From JBFMHP01 sp964557295 (lineage in GTDB: Bacteria > Pseudomonadota > Gammaproteobacteria > RBG-16-57-12), in contig CAZKZP010000003.1 of the NCBI GenBank assembly GCA_964557295.1, forward strand, positions 62,001 through 126,000: 64,000 nucleotides of DNA. Direction: 5' to 3'. Under the pieces are notes generated by a model. That model was not told where the DNA came from. It searched no databases and was given only the letters and a program-made list of their open reading frames with translations. Made by a program: the position numbers and the translations under genes. Positions within the stretch are counted from its first letter, which is position 1, and the number at the start of each line of letters is the position of its first letter. This document shows, one piece after another, positions 34,751-44,021 of this stretch.

Positions 34751-37381
34751 TTATTCAACGACGCGCGCGAATGATAAACAGAACGTCGTTCCCTGCCCGG
34801 GATGGCTTTCCACCGTGATGCCCGCCCCGTGTTTATCCATGACCGCCTTGACGAAGGCCAGACCGAGGCCGAAACCCTTTTCCGCTTGATGGGTATCCGA
34901 TTTGACGCGGTGAAAGCGTTGGAAAATGGCCGGCAGATCTGCGGCGGGAATGCCATAACCGTAATCGCGAATGCGGCATCGTATAGTATCTCCCTCTTCA
35001 TGCAGGGAGATATCGACCGCGCTGTCGGCGGGACTGTACTTCACCGCATTGTTGATCAAATTGACCAGGGTGCGCTCGAGGAGCTGTAGATCGGCGCGGA
35101 TCAGAAACTCACGTCCGGTATCACAATCCAGATTGAGTTTGATGCGCTTGTTGGCGGCGAACGACCAGACCTGATCAATCGCGCTTTCGACTATCATGCT
35201 CAAATCGAGCAGATTGGGATGGAAGTCGTCGCCGCTTTCCACTTGCATGATCTGCACGAATCTTTCCGCCAGGGTCACGGTGGTGTTGGCATATTTTTCG
35301 AAGCGGTCAAGCATCTCGGGGATGCTCAAGTCCTTGCGATGCTCCCGGATCAAGTGGATCATCGCCAGCATCGAAACCAGCGGCGAGCGCAAGTCATGAG
35401 ACAGGAACCCGATCGCCTCGGCGCGGCGGCGCTCGCTCTCGCGCAACGGTGTGATATCCGTCAGGTTGATAATCAGGCCGCGCCCGAGATGCGGATGGGC
35501 CACCGTCGGCGCCATCTGTACCAGGAGATCCATGCCGCTTTGGTGCCGGGTGTTGAATTGCATCGGTTCGCCTTTCAACAGCGATTGTTTGATCTGCTGC
35601 TCCCAGCTGTAGGCCTGCTCTATCGTCAATACGCGTGTGAGCGTATTGAACTGGAGTCCGATAAGTTTCTCGCCTTCTGCGAGATTGAGCAGGTATTGCG
35701 CGGCGTGATCATTGGCCAGAATGACTTTTCCCAGGTTATTGATCACGATGACGCCATCGGCCATGTTCGCCAGGTTGTCATGCACAAAAGTGCGCATCGC
35801 GCGCATTCTGTCACTGGCCTGCTGCACCTCGTGGATGCGCCGGCGGAGAAATTCGCCGTGGGTGGCGCTCGGTTCCTCAACTTGGTTCAGATGTGCTTGC
35901 AGGAATGGATGCAGCAGGCCCTCCAGTGTCTCATCGGGATGATAGTCCTTGCCGGTGGCCACATACAGCACAGGCCCCGTGTCATCAGCGCCCACTATTT
36001 TGCAGTAATGATTAACGCCGCAGGACTGCCATCCTTGAGTCAACGGCGGTGCCGGCAGCATGTCGAGCGCGCCCCATTGATCCAGCACCACCCCCTTCCG
36101 CGTGCACAGTGCCCAGCCGTTGATCGGCACCAGCGTTCGCAGGAAGGCCATCCCCGCCTCCTTGTCCACCCTCAGCTCGGAGGGCAACACGCCGGGCTCC
36201 CGGGAAAGGGTTTCCAATTCCTCATTGAGATATTTCAGGGTGTATTCAAGACGCCGCCAACTCCAGAGCGGATAGGCGGCCAGCAGCGGAATCACCACGG
36301 CCGAGGGTGAGTACCAGACGAGCTGCGATTGCAGCAAACCGATGCTGATGACAAAGGCCGCCCCGATCAATCCCACGGATGCGATCAATGCGCTGCGCGG
36401 CGTCAGCTGCGGGAAGATGATGAACGGCAGGATGATCAAAATGCTGTTGATCAAAAATTGCCACGCCGCGGCGATCTCGGTAATGGCGAGATTGTTGCGC
36501 ACCGTATCCAGGATATTGGCGTTGATTTCCACGCCCGGCATCGGATGACTGAGACCCGAGACCGGCGTGGGCAACGCGTCTCCCAGTCCCGGCACCGTCA
36601 CGCCCACCAGGGCGATTTTGTCTTTGAAGGTGTCGGCGGCGAATTCGCCGTCCAATACCTTGTGGTACGAGATACGTTGAAAATGCCCTGGAGGACCGGC
36701 GTAAGGAATGATCAGGCGGTGATCACGCACCCAGGTGTGCATGCCGGCATCTGGTTGCGGATTTCTTTCTCCCGGCAGCGCCCGCCACTGCTGCGGCTCG
36801 AGATGTTGCAGTATCGCCATGCTGAGATTCGGCCAATACGGGCTGCCGAGACCTTCTTGCAGATATACACTGCGCGCGATGCCATCATGATCGAGCTGAA
36901 CGTGCACATGCCCCAGGCCGGCGGCGGCATCGGCGAGCAGCGGGAGCGGCAGGGCTTCATAGGGCAGTCCGCCGCTTCTGCTCTCTTCCATGTAGACGGG
37001 CAGGATCACGCGTCCACTGCGTTTGATCGCCGCAGCCAAGGCCTGATCGGCGGCGGGATCGTGGGTTTCGGGTTCTGAAAAAATGATGTCGAGCGCGATG
37101 GCCCGCGCGCCTGCCGCCGTAAGGCGATCGATCAGCTCCGCATGTGTGGTACGCGTCCACGGCCATTGCCCGAGCCTGGCCAGGCTGGCGGCATCGATTT
37201 CAACGATCACGATATCGTCGGGCGCCGGCCGCGCCCAGGTATACTGCTGGGCATCGAACAACACCTGATCCAGTCGCCATAACGAATCGCTGCCAGCGAG
37301 AAAGTGCGTGGCCATCAGCAGTATGACCGCCAGGATGATGCGGTCGGACAGGGCGAAATACTGCCATTTGTTCTTTGTCAT
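34751..37381 (-). CDS. CHASE2-PAS sensor histidine kinase
   Basis: An 876-residue protein. After an N-terminal helix it has a periplasmic CHASE2 domain (about 40-300; RPAPDDIVIVEIDAASLARLG, GHVHVQLDHDG), three helices, and a cytoplasmic region. This holds a PAS domain (NMADGVIVINNLGKVILAN), HisKA with H662 in LSHDLRSPLVSML, and HATPase_c (NLINNAVKYSP, DYGYGIP, GFGLGLAFVK). ATG 37381 overlaps the stop of the FecR/LysM gene by four bases. The response regulator two genes upstream in the same unit is the likely partner. CHASE2 kinases next to FecR proteins are a recurrent pairing in proteobacteria; the signal is unknown. Confidence 0.88.
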   Translation of the reverse strand: MTKNKWQYFALSDRIILAVILLMATHFLAGSDSLWRLDQVLFDAQQYTWARPAPDDIVIVEIDAASLARLGQWPWTRTTHAELIDRLTAAGARAIALDIIFSEPETHDPAADQALAAAIKRSGRVILPVYMEESRSGGLPYEALPLPLLADAAAGLGHVHVQLDHDGIARSVYLQEGLGSPYWPNLSMAILQHLEPQQWRALPGERNPQPDAGMHTWVRDHRLIIPYAGPPGHFQRISYHKVLDGEFAADTFKDKIALVGVTVPGLGDALPTPVSGLSHPMPGVEINANILDTVRNNLAITEIAAAWQFLINSILIILPFIIFPQLTPRSALIASVGLIGAAFVISIGLLQSQLVWYSPSAVVIPLLAAYPLWSWRRLEYTLKYLNEELETLSREPGVLPSELRVDKEAGMAFLRTLVPINGWALCTRKGVVLDQWGALDMLPAPPLTQGWQSCGVNHYCKIVGADDTGPVLYVATGKDYHPDETLEGLLHPFLQAHLNQVEEPSATHGEFLRRRIHEVQQASDRMRAMRTFVHDNLANMADGVIVINNLGKVILANDHAAQYLLNLAEGEKLIGLQFNTLTRVLTIEQAYSWEQQIKQSLLKGEPMQFNTRHQSGMDLLVQMAPTVAHPHLGRGLIINLTDITPLRESERRRAEAIGFLSHDLRSPLVSMLAMIHLIREHRKDLSIPEMLDRFEKYANTTVTLAERFVQIMQVESGDDFHPNLLDLSMIVESAIDQVWSFAANKRIKLNLDCDTGREFLIRADLQLLERTLVNLINNAVKYSPADSAVDISLHEEGDTIRCRIRDYGYGIPAADLPAIFQRFHRVKSDTHQAEKGFGLGLAFVKAVMDKHGAGITVESHPGQGTTFCLSFARVVE

Positions 37382-38733
37382 GGGATGAAGAGTAGCGGGA
37401 GCAAGAATCCAATCACCATCCATCTCGGAAAATAAACGGTAAACGAATCGGGTCCGCTGTATTCACTGACCTCGCCCTGATCATTGAAGGCTTGCACACG
37501 AAAATAATATTCACCCGGGTCGGGCACGGGCATCAGCACGCGGTCCTCGTCGACCTCGGCCGCGCCGATGAGATGGTGGAAGGTTTCATCCTTCGCCAGC
37601 TGCACGCGGTAGTGTGTGCCCGGCGTCTGCAATTGCCAGCGCACCAGCAAGGTGTCGTGGGTGATCTGTGGCGCGAGGACATGCGGGGCCGGAAGGCGCG
37701 CGGCGGGCGGCGCCACTACGTTGAATCGTGCGACAGCATCGGCGCCTTCCAGACCAATCTCGTCGATGGCGCGGACACGACCGACGTATTCGCCGGACGC
37801 GAGCATGGTGAGCCGAACCGCAGGGTCGGTTGTCACCTCATCATGCAACAACGCGGAGAAATCCGGCGCCTCGGCCACTTGTATGCGGTATTGGCGTGCG
37901 CCGGTGACGCTTGGCCAGGCCAGGGCGATGGCATCTTGCGGATATTCGCCAGACAGTTGGCTGAGATCCGGCGCCGGCAACAACAAGCGTGGCGGCAATG
38001 GCGGCTTGCCTTGCTCGGCCAGCGTGCCATAACCCGCCGGTAGCTCCGCGGTGGCTTGACTGCCTTCGACATCGACGCGCCCTTCCAGCACCTCGGAGCG
38101 CATCACCGGTCTCTTCTCCTCCGCGCCGACGCGGAATTGGGTGCCGCGCACGGCCGCGATGGCCGCGGGCGTGATGATCATAAAGCGCGTATTGTTGCGC
38201 CGCTTTTCCACTCGGGTATCCACCCGGCCGTGATGCAATCGGACCGAGGTATCGACCATGCCGCTGTCGCCGAAGGACGAGATGCTGTCGAGCGAAAGGA
38301 GACTGTTGGATTGAATCAGTAAAATGGAGTCATCGGCAAATCGCACGGTGATGCTGCCGTTGGCTCCCGTGCGTATGGTTTCGCCGCTGACGAGTTTGTC
38401 ACCTTCACTCACCTGCCGGGGCTGACCATGCACATCCACCACGTCCACTGAGCCCGAATGGCGCACGACGCGGGCGGGTTGCGGCGGGTTCTTCAGCCAC
38501 TCGACCTGGATGCGCAACCGCGTGCCGGGCTTGATCTGCTTGGGATCGGCGATGCCGTTGTGGCTTTGCACTTTGGGCCAATAGGAGATGCCCTTGAGAT
38601 AATTATTGCTGATGCTCCAGAGATTATCGCCGGGACGCACCGTGTAGATCCACTCCTCGGCCCATGCGGGTGATGCGGCAATCACCCACAGAGATAACAG
38701 CAGAAGGCGGGGCCATCGGCGACAGGATGTCAT
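37378..38733 (-). CDS. LysM and FecR-domain exported protein
   Basis: A 451-residue protein with a signal peptide (LLLLSLWVIAASPAWA). A LysM domain (TVRPGDNLWSISNNYL, about 30-80) should bind peptidoglycan. A FecR domain (about 95-215; GANGSITVRFADDSILLI, AAVRGTQFRV) follows, then two fibronectin-like repeats and a final hydrophobic helix (WMVIGFLLPLLF). It may sense or relay envelope state to the overlapping CHASE2 kinase. ATG 38733 is supported by GGAGAAGAG just upstream. An in-frame start further upstream would spoil the signal peptide. Confidence 0.83.
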   Translation of the reverse strand: MTSCRRWPRLLLLSLWVIAASPAWAEEWIYTVRPGDNLWSISNNYLKGISYWPKVQSHNGIADPKQIKPGTRLRIQVEWLKNPPQPARVVRHSGSVDVVDVHGQPRQVSEGDKLVSGETIRTGANGSITVRFADDSILLIQSNSLLSLDSISSFGDSGMVDTSVRLHHGRVDTRVEKRRNNTRFMIITPAAIAAVRGTQFRVGAEEKRPVMRSEVLEGRVDVEGSQATAELPAGYGTLAEQGKPPLPPRLLLPAPDLSQLSGEYPQDAIALAWPSVTGARQYRIQVAEAPDFSALLHDEVTTDPAVRLTMLASGEYVGRVRAIDEIGLEGADAVARFNVVAPPAARLPAPHVLAPQITHDTLLVRWQLQTPGTHYRVQLAKDETFHHLIGAAEVDEDRVLMPVPDPGEYYFRVQAFNDQGEVSEYSGPDSFTVYFPRWMVIGFLLPLLFIP

Positions 38734-38838
38734 TCTCTTCTCCCGGAGTATAGGGTGGAACACTCGGTGAACCCAATGCATTTATTTAGTGCGCATTTTA
38801 CGCGCGCCACATTCATATAAATGTTAGCAATTGTAAAT

Positions 38839-39528
38839 TCAGTCGCGCAGAAGCTCGAGGCGATAGCCGTATTGATAGACCGAGGACAGTTTCCAGTGAT
38901 TCTCCGGTGTCAGACCGAGTTTGCGGCGGATGCGGCTGATATGGGCATCGACCGTGCGCGTATTCAGATCGGCACTCTGCCCCCACACACTTTCCAACAT
39001 ATGGCCACGCGATATCACCCGCCCGACATTGCTCAGCAGAAACACGGCCAATTCATATTCACGTTGCGTGAGCTCGACCTCCGCGCCATCGACCAAGATC
39101 CTGTGCGCGCCGGTGTCGATCGTGATCGTGCCGAGCTGAGTGATCTGCCCATTGTCCCCGGCCTTGTTGCGCCTGGCCAGGGCGTTGATGCGCGCCAAGG
39201 TTTCATGTTGACGCGCCGGTTTGACGATGTAATCGTCCGCCCCCGTGGTCAAGGCCGATACGATGTCCTGCTCCTGATCGCGGCTGGTGTAGAAAATGAT
39301 TGGAAAGTCCCATCCGAAGGTATCGCGGATTTGACGCAGTAAGGCATGACCATCGATATCCGGCAATCCCCAATCCAGGATCACCAGGTCAAAGCTCTCT
39401 TGTTGCAATTTCTTCAGAAAACTTTGGCCGTTAGCGAAATGATGGCAGCGATGCCCGGCCTGGTTTATCCACCCCGCCACCAGTTCGGCCTGGACGGCAT
39501 CGTCTTCGATCAAGGCTATTCTCAGCAT
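38839..39528 (-). CDS. OmpR-family response regulator
   Basis: A 229-residue regulator. The receiver domain has acidic residues E8, D9 and D10 (ALIEDDA), the phosphoacceptor D52 (VILDWGLPD), and the later T and K (FYTSRD; VKPARQ). The C-terminal winged helix has LTQREYELAVFLLSN and RTVDAHISRIRRKLG. It binds DNA after phosphorylation. The CHASE2 kinase in the same unit is the likely donor. AGGGAAC lies 7 bases before ATG 39528, and only 11 bases separate it from the PP-loop gene. Confidence 0.92.
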   Translation of the reverse strand: MLRIALIEDDAVQAELVAGWINQAGHRCHHFANGQSFLKKLQQESFDLVILDWGLPDIDGHALLRQIRDTFGWDFPIIFYTSRDQEQDIVSALTTGADDYIVKPARQHETLARINALARRNKAGDNGQITQLGTITIDTGAHRILVDGAEVELTQREYELAVFLLSNVGRVISRGHMLESVWGQSADLNTRTVDAHISRIRRKLGLTPENHWKLSSVYQYGYRLELLRD

Positions 39529-39539
39529 GGAATGTTCCC

Positions 39540-40274
39540 TTAAAAGCCGCAACCAAATGCGGCGCTGCATCCGTAGCGAAACGGCAGCTCTGTGATGCGC
39601 CCCTCAGCCAGCCGCGCGCGCAATGCACGTATGCCCTCGGCCCCGCCGCAGAGCGCCGGGTCGAACATCGGCGCATCGAGATCGTCCTCCAGTTCCGCGG
39701 TTTTGTCGATATCCTGCCGGTGCAACCGCAGCAGATCGGCGGCCGTGCTGTTGATGCACGGATCGCATTCGAGACTGCGGTGCGGCAATACGGCGAAGCC
39801 GGCCTTTTCCACCAGCGCATCACGCTGCGCCGTGCTGTGTTGGTATAACGGATGCCAGACCTTCCGGTCGCCGTGATACTCGCAGGATTCGATGAATGGC
39901 GCAATGACGTGCTCCGGGAGCTCGCCGTTACGTTTCGGGATCAGGATCGTCGCCTGGTTTTCCGGATCGCGCTCATCGAGCCACTGCAGAAAGGTAATGC
40001 CCTTCAGGTGCAGGCTGCACCACTGGTAGCGTTGGGTGGGAAAGCCTTGCTTGGTATTGACCAGATCGGCGAACGGCATGCGCGCCTTCAGCCGCACCAC
40101 TTCGAAACCCTGCGCCTTGACGAAGGCCTCGCAGCGCGTGACATAATCCAGCCAACCGTGCGCCGACCAACCGGTATCGATATAGCAGACCGCCACATCC
40201 CCGAGCTGCTGTTCATGAGCCCACTGAATCAGCGCCAGGGAGTTGTTGCTGTAATTGCTGCGGATAATGTTCAT
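39540..40274 (-). CDS. PAPS-reductase-like PP-loop family protein
   Basis: A 244-residue protein related to the adenine nucleotide alpha-hydrolase/PAPS reductase group. The PP-loop position reads RSNYSNNSLALIQWA rather than the usual SGGxDS. Other marks are VCYIDTGWSAHGWLDYV and WCSLHLKGITFLQW. Cysteines occur in QWCSLH, ECDPCINST and near the end (CGGAEG, YGCSAAFGC), which could bind metal or a cluster. It is not an ordinary CysH; substrate and reaction are unknown. It lies 11 bases upstream of the response regulator. Confidence 0.6.
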   Translation of the reverse strand: MNIIRSNYSNNSLALIQWAHEQQLGDVAVCYIDTGWSAHGWLDYVTRCEAFVKAQGFEVVRLKARMPFADLVNTKQGFPTQRYQWCSLHLKGITFLQWLDERDPENQATILIPKRNGELPEHVIAPFIESCEYHGDRKVWHPLYQHSTAQRDALVEKAGFAVLPHRSLECDPCINSTAADLLRLHRQDIDKTAELEDDLDAPMFDPALCGGAEGIRALRARLAEGRITELPFRYGCSAAFGCGF

Positions 40275-40587
40275 AGCGTCTCGTTCAAGCGTGCGCCGGT
40301 GTCTGTCTCACCCATTGCTCGCCGCTGCGCAACAGGGTGGGCCGAAGCAGCTGCGTGAACACCGTGCTGAATTGACGACCAGCCCCATTATAAACCTGGC
40401 GGATAAAGATATCTGCTGCTGTAGGAGCAAGCTTTAGCTTGCGATCAGCCACCGCTGCGATGATCGCCATCTAAAGATGGCTCCTACATCAGAGGTAATT
40501 GATCGCCGGGTTAATAATATAATAAAGCCGATCAAGTCTCATGACGCAACTCGCGGCCTCGGCAACAGCTCGTCGCGCCTTACCTGC
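40275..40587. other. Intergenic stretch with a REP-like element
   Basis: A 313-base space between the DHH gene and the PP-loop gene. It holds one REP-like hairpin (40420-40488); otherwise I see nothing to annotate. Confidence 0.6.
40420..40488. repeat. REP-like dispersed repeat, copy 1
   Basis: TGTAGGAGC and GCTCCTACA (9 bp, perfect) bracket a 51-base core that includes AAGCTTTAGCTTGCGATC. The same arms and core recur at 60149 and 62950. All three copies are in intergenic space. Confidence 0.85.
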
Positions 40588-41553
40588 TCACGCCCGAGCG
40601 AAGGTTTGACGAAACTTATCGACGAAGTCATCCAAGCGGTCTTCCGGCAGGTGATTGATCCCCGCCGCGGCCTTGCGCCCGCCGCCGGTTGGGAACTGCA
40701 AACACAGCCTGTCCGCGCCTTGCTTGTCGACTTCCGGGGCGCGCACGCTGACCAGATAACCACCGTCTTCCTTTATCGTCAGCAAGGCGTGGGCGCGCTG
40801 CGGGAAATCCTGCGCCAGGAGGTTGGCAAAGACCCCGCTCACGCGTCTGGCCCAGGGTTGGTTCGGCAGCACATAAAGCGCCAGCGAGGATTCTTGCAAC
40901 TGCGGCTGCAAACTCGTTGCCTGTTCTAGATCCGATGCATAACCCTGGACCAGCGCGGCGAAGGCGTTCGCCTCTTCGCGAACGAACACCCGTGGATCGG
41001 CATAAGGCTTGATCTTCAGATATAACTCGTGTGGCGGGAAATGCAGATCGGAAAGATCGGCGCCGTAGCCGTTATAGTTGATGCATTCACCCAGCTGCTT
41101 CAGCGTGGCAATGTCGTTGGTGGAAAGTTCAAGGGACTGCGCGAGCTGCTCCGCGCGCTGCGGCAGGCTGTCGCCAAATGCACCGACCACAGCCCAAGGG
41201 CTGAAGCGCCCGCCGAGGTACTGATTGACCAGCAGGCTGGTGCAAACCTCGGCGGAGGTTTCAATGACGGCTTCGAAGTTCGCATGCTGCGGGATGTCGC
41301 CTGGGAAATGATGATCGAAATAGATGACGCGCGCCCCGGCCGCGAGCAGCCGGAGGACATCGCCGCGGTTTTTCTCCAGCGCGATGTCGAAGATGGCGAC
41401 TTCATCGCCCGCGGTGGCCTGGACCCGCCGCGCCAGATCGATGTCACGCTTGACGCCGGTGATCAATACGCTTTCTGCAGGATGGGCCAAGCGCCATTGT
41501 TGCAACGCGCAGATTCCGTCGGCGTCGCCATTGAACACATCATACAAAGCCAT
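40588..41553 (-). CDS. DHH-family phosphoesterase
   Basis: A 321-residue protein. The N-terminus has FNGDADGICAL (first metal motif), the middle has VAIFDIALEKN and the DHH motif as IYFDHHFPGD (about residue 97), and the C-terminus has a DHHA1-like GGGRKAAAGINHL. DHH enzymes hydrolyse phosphoester bonds of small molecules or nucleic acids with Mn2+. It is shorter than RecJ and lacks its DNA-binding part, so small phosphodiesters such as nanoRNA or cyclic dinucleotide products are more likely. It starts 16 bases after the DUF1178 gene stop. Confidence 0.78.
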   Translation of the reverse strand: MALYDVFNGDADGICALQQWRLAHPAESVLITGVKRDIDLARRVQATAGDEVAIFDIALEKNRGDVLRLLAAGARVIYFDHHFPGDIPQHANFEAVIETSAEVCTSLLVNQYLGGRFSPWAVVGAFGDSLPQRAEQLAQSLELSTNDIATLKQLGECINYNGYGADLSDLHFPPHELYLKIKPYADPRVFVREEANAFAALVQGYASDLEQATSLQPQLQESSLALYVLPNQPWARRVSGVFANLLAQDFPQRAHALLTIKEDGGYLVSVRAPEVDKQGADRLCLQFPTGGGRKAAAGINHLPEDRLDDFVDKFRQTFARA

Positions 41554-41569
41554 CGGGGAAATGATCTCT

Positions 41570-41998
41570 TCAATTGAGTTTTGATTTATCGACCGGCGCG
41601 TGTGGCAGCGAGATGACTTCGATGCCCTCCTCGATCAACTCCCGTGCCTGCTCCGGGGTGGCGACGCCGCGTATCCCGCGCCATTCTTCTTCGCCATAGT
41701 GGATGCGGCGCGCCTTCTCGGCAAACTGCTTGCCGACATCTTCGCAGTGTTGTTCCAGATAGGTCTGTAGTTTCGCCAGGAATTCAGCCGAGCGTTGCGG
41801 CCGCTCGTCCCTGACCTCATGCGCCAGCGCGGACTGGATTTGCACATGGCTTGCGGAAGGCACCCTTTCCACATCGCAAGTATCACAGACTGGACACGCC
41901 TGCAGTCCACTTGTTTTTTGGTGCCGGTAATCTTCGCTGTTTTTGAACCACCTTTCAAAACGGTGGTGATTCTGACAAAGAAGATCGTAGATAATCAT
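41570..41998 (-). CDS. DUF1178 family protein
   Basis: A 142-residue protein that starts MIIYDLLCQNHHRFERWF and has a Zn-ribbon-like CPVCDTCDV near residue 40, both typical of DUF1178. Function is unknown. ATG 41998 matches the family start; an in-frame codon 15 bases upstream is less likely. It appears to be the first gene of a unit with the DHH gene downstream. Confidence 0.8.
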   Translation of the reverse strand: MIIYDLLCQNHHRFERWFKNSEDYRHQKTSGLQACPVCDTCDVERVPSASHVQIQSALAHEVRDERPQRSAEFLAKLQTYLEQHCEDVGKQFAEKARRIHYGEEEWRGIRGVATPEQARELIEEGIEVISLPHAPVDKSKLN

Positions 41999-42071
41999 AT
42001 TTGAATGAACCACATATCGTTTGCCTATGTGGTCAGATTCTAGGGGTTACAGGTGCAAGAAACAATGATTT

Positions 42072-42099
42072 CGCTTGGCCGGATGACTCCGGCCAAGCG
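42072..42099 (-). terminator. Strong hairpin after the lipoprotein gene
   Basis: A perfect 12-bp stem (CGCTTGGCCGGA with TCCGGCCAAGCG) and a 4-base loop lie 10 bases after the stop of the minus-strand lipoprotein gene. Sequence after the stem is GAAATCATTGTTT, so the T-run is weak, but position and stem strength fit a terminator. Confidence 0.7.
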
Positions 42100-42109
42100 A
42101 TGAGAGCGC

Positions 42110-43216
42110 TTATTGGTTGATACCCATCAAGCGTAAGCCCTTGCGGATCTCTTCGGTGGCGTCCTGTATCATGGCGATCGCCTTGGGATAGGACTTGGCA
42201 TTGGCCTCTTTGACAGCGGCCTGCGCCATCTGTTTCGCTTTATCCACGCTGCGATTGACCAGCAACATCACACCTTCGTTGGGCTTCCTTTCCTCGATCG
42301 CCACCGGTATCAGCTCTTCGTACCCCAGATAACGATCGTATTCATATTTCCACTCACCTTCCTGCGTATCGATGTTGAGTTCATAGGTGATGGTCATGCT
42401 GTCCAGCATCTTGCTGGTCGCCGCGTTGATCAAACCCTGCGCCTTGGTAAGGCCGTCGACCGCATCCTTGTAATTCCCGGCAGTGGCTTGAGATTTAGCC
42501 TTGTCGATGAGTCCGTCGACCGCTGCGGTGTCGTAGGCCACAACCGCGGAGGCGCCTTTTTGCTGGGCAAGCTTTTCGGAATTCTGTTGATGCACTTGTT
42601 TGTCGCGGTCAAGTTCTTTCAACAAAGCCTCATAGCGGGATTTTTGCTCGATTACCACGCTTTCGCTCGGAACCAGCAACGATGCCTTGTTGAACATCTG
42701 CATCGCCTCATCGATCAGCTTCTGCGCCTTCTCGCTATCTCCAGACTCCAGCACGGTCTTGGCCTCGCCCATCATCTTCTTGGAATCGGATAACAGCTGC
42801 TTGGCCTCCTGATTGTCGCTGGCGGCGATACGCGTGGCGGACTTGGACATGAACAGGACATTGCCGTACATGAGCTTCTGTTTCAGATCGGAATCGCTGA
42901 CCTGCAACTTGGGCGGTTCGAACTTGGGTGTCTCGGTCTGGGGTGCCGCCGTGGGCGCAACCGCCTCTGGGGCTTGTGAGCCCACCGGCTCAATCGGCTC
43001 GAGTTTAGCCGGGGGCTGGATCTCTTCCTTGACGGCCGACGTCACCTCTGAGGTTGCGAAGGTCTTCGCATGGCTCACCTCGACCGGCGCGGGCGGAATT
43101 GCGACGACGGGCTGGGCCGCGGGCCGCGTCGCAACCTCTTTCGGCGGATTGGAACCACAGCCGGCCAGGCCATTTAAAACCAATAACACAGTGGAAACAC
43201 AGACAGTTTTTTTCAT
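42110..43216 (-). CDS. Coiled-coil lipoprotein of unknown function
   Basis: A 368-residue protein with a lipoprotein signal (lipobox LAGC at residue 20). A Pro/Ala/Glu-rich tether (about 25-105) follows, then mostly helical, Lys/Glu/Ala-rich sequence with coiled-coil or TPR-like segments (SDKKMMGEAKTVLESGD type patterns, repeated AQKLID, DGLIDKAKSQA). It should sit in the inner leaflet of the outer membrane or the inner membrane and reach into the periplasm. I do not recognise the family. It stands alone, with a strong hairpin behind it. Confidence 0.65.
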   Translation of the reverse strand: MKKTVCVSTVLLVLNGLAGCGSNPPKEVATRPAAQPVVAIPPAPVEVSHAKTFATSEVTSAVKEEIQPPAKLEPIEPVGSQAPEAVAPTAAPQTETPKFEPPKLQVSDSDLKQKLMYGNVLFMSKSATRIAASDNQEAKQLLSDSKKMMGEAKTVLESGDSEKAQKLIDEAMQMFNKASLLVPSESVVIEQKSRYEALLKELDRDKQVHQQNSEKLAQQKGASAVVAYDTAAVDGLIDKAKSQATAGNYKDAVDGLTKAQGLINAATSKMLDSMTITYELNIDTQEGEWKYEYDRYLGYEELIPVAIEERKPNEGVMLLVNRSVDKAKQMAQAAVKEANAKSYPKAIAMIQDATEEIRKGLRLMGINQ

Positions 43217-43607
43217 GTCAGACGCCTTTGTTCATCGCTTAATTCTGTTCGAGAGGCCCAGCTACCGCCAAAAAATCACTCTGATTTCGCGGTGCCCATC
43301 AATTTGTAACTTTTTCGGCAATAACTTACAAGACTAAAGGCATTTTGAACCCTGGCCCGCGATTTCGTGCATCCACGTCTCCGCTGCCGCTGTTCATCAA
43401 GGAGTTACGGTCTGATCGATATCCTCCCAGCGCAGCCCTGCATCACACATGAGTGCTGCGGATGCCGAATTTCGCAGGAGCGAGAATGATGAATTACTCA
43501 GCCTTCCTCAACAACAGGCTGAAATACATATCATTTCTTGGGTGGCTTGACGATACAGACCCGCCTGAGCGGGTCTGAAACAGCAGGAGAAACGTGACGA
43601 TCGAACC
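43217..43607. other. Intergenic stretch, hairpin only
   Basis: A 391-base space between the lipoprotein start and the TPR gene stop. It holds the hairpin at 43556-43577. TTGTAA and TTACAA around 43306-43334 form a weak inverted repeat upstream of the lipoprotein gene, possibly in its promoter. I see no gene. Confidence 0.4.
43556..43577 (-). terminator. Hairpin after the TPR gene
   Basis: CAGACCCGC and GCGGGTCTG form a perfect 9-bp stem with a 4-base loop, 31 bases after the minus-strand TPR gene stop. No T-run follows, so it could also be only an mRNA-end stabiliser. Confidence 0.5.
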
Positions 43608-44021
43608 TTACTTCACCGTGGCCAGCAGATCACGCGCCACATCGATGCCATGGCTGTTTGGGTATTTCTCCACCAACTCTTGCCACAGCGCGCGCGCCTC
43701 TTTGGTTTGCCCTTTTACTTGATGCAAGAGGTGCCCCAGATTGATATAGGCATTGCCGAAACCGGGCTCGACCTGCATCGCCTTGCGGAAACATTTCTCC
43801 GAATACGAGGTCACGCCATTGGCCCAATACATCGTGCCGAGATCCGTCAAAACGGCGGGATTGTTCGGATTGATGGAAACGGCGATTTGATAATAGACAA
43901 TAGCCTGCGCGGCTTCTTGAATATCGTAATAAAGATTGCCCAATTCGATAGCGGCTTCCGCATCGTTGGGATTGGCGTTGAGTCGCTGTTTGAGTATCGC
44001 GATTTGAGTTTGTTGATCCAT
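43608..44021 (-). CDS. Small TPR protein
   Basis: A 137-residue protein made almost entirely of TPR repeats: AEAAIELGNLYYDIQEAAQA, PAVLTDLGTMYWANG and GNAYINLGHLLHQV lines up as three units. TPRs bind partner proteins; no enzyme motif or signal peptide is seen. ATG 44021 is chosen because AGGGGGAAG lies directly upstream. The partner is unknown. Confidence 0.7.
   Translation of the reverse strand: MDQQTQIAILKQRLNANPNDAEAAIELGNLYYDIQEAAQAIVYYQIAVSINPNNPAVLTDLGTMYWANGVTSYSEKCFRKAMQVEPGFGNAYINLGHLLHQVKGQTKEARALWQELVEKYPNSHGIDVARDLLATVK

Noticed and set aside
35219..36310. A 363-codon frame on the plus strand
   Set aside because: Antisense to the CHASE2 kinase, with no motifs and no start signals.
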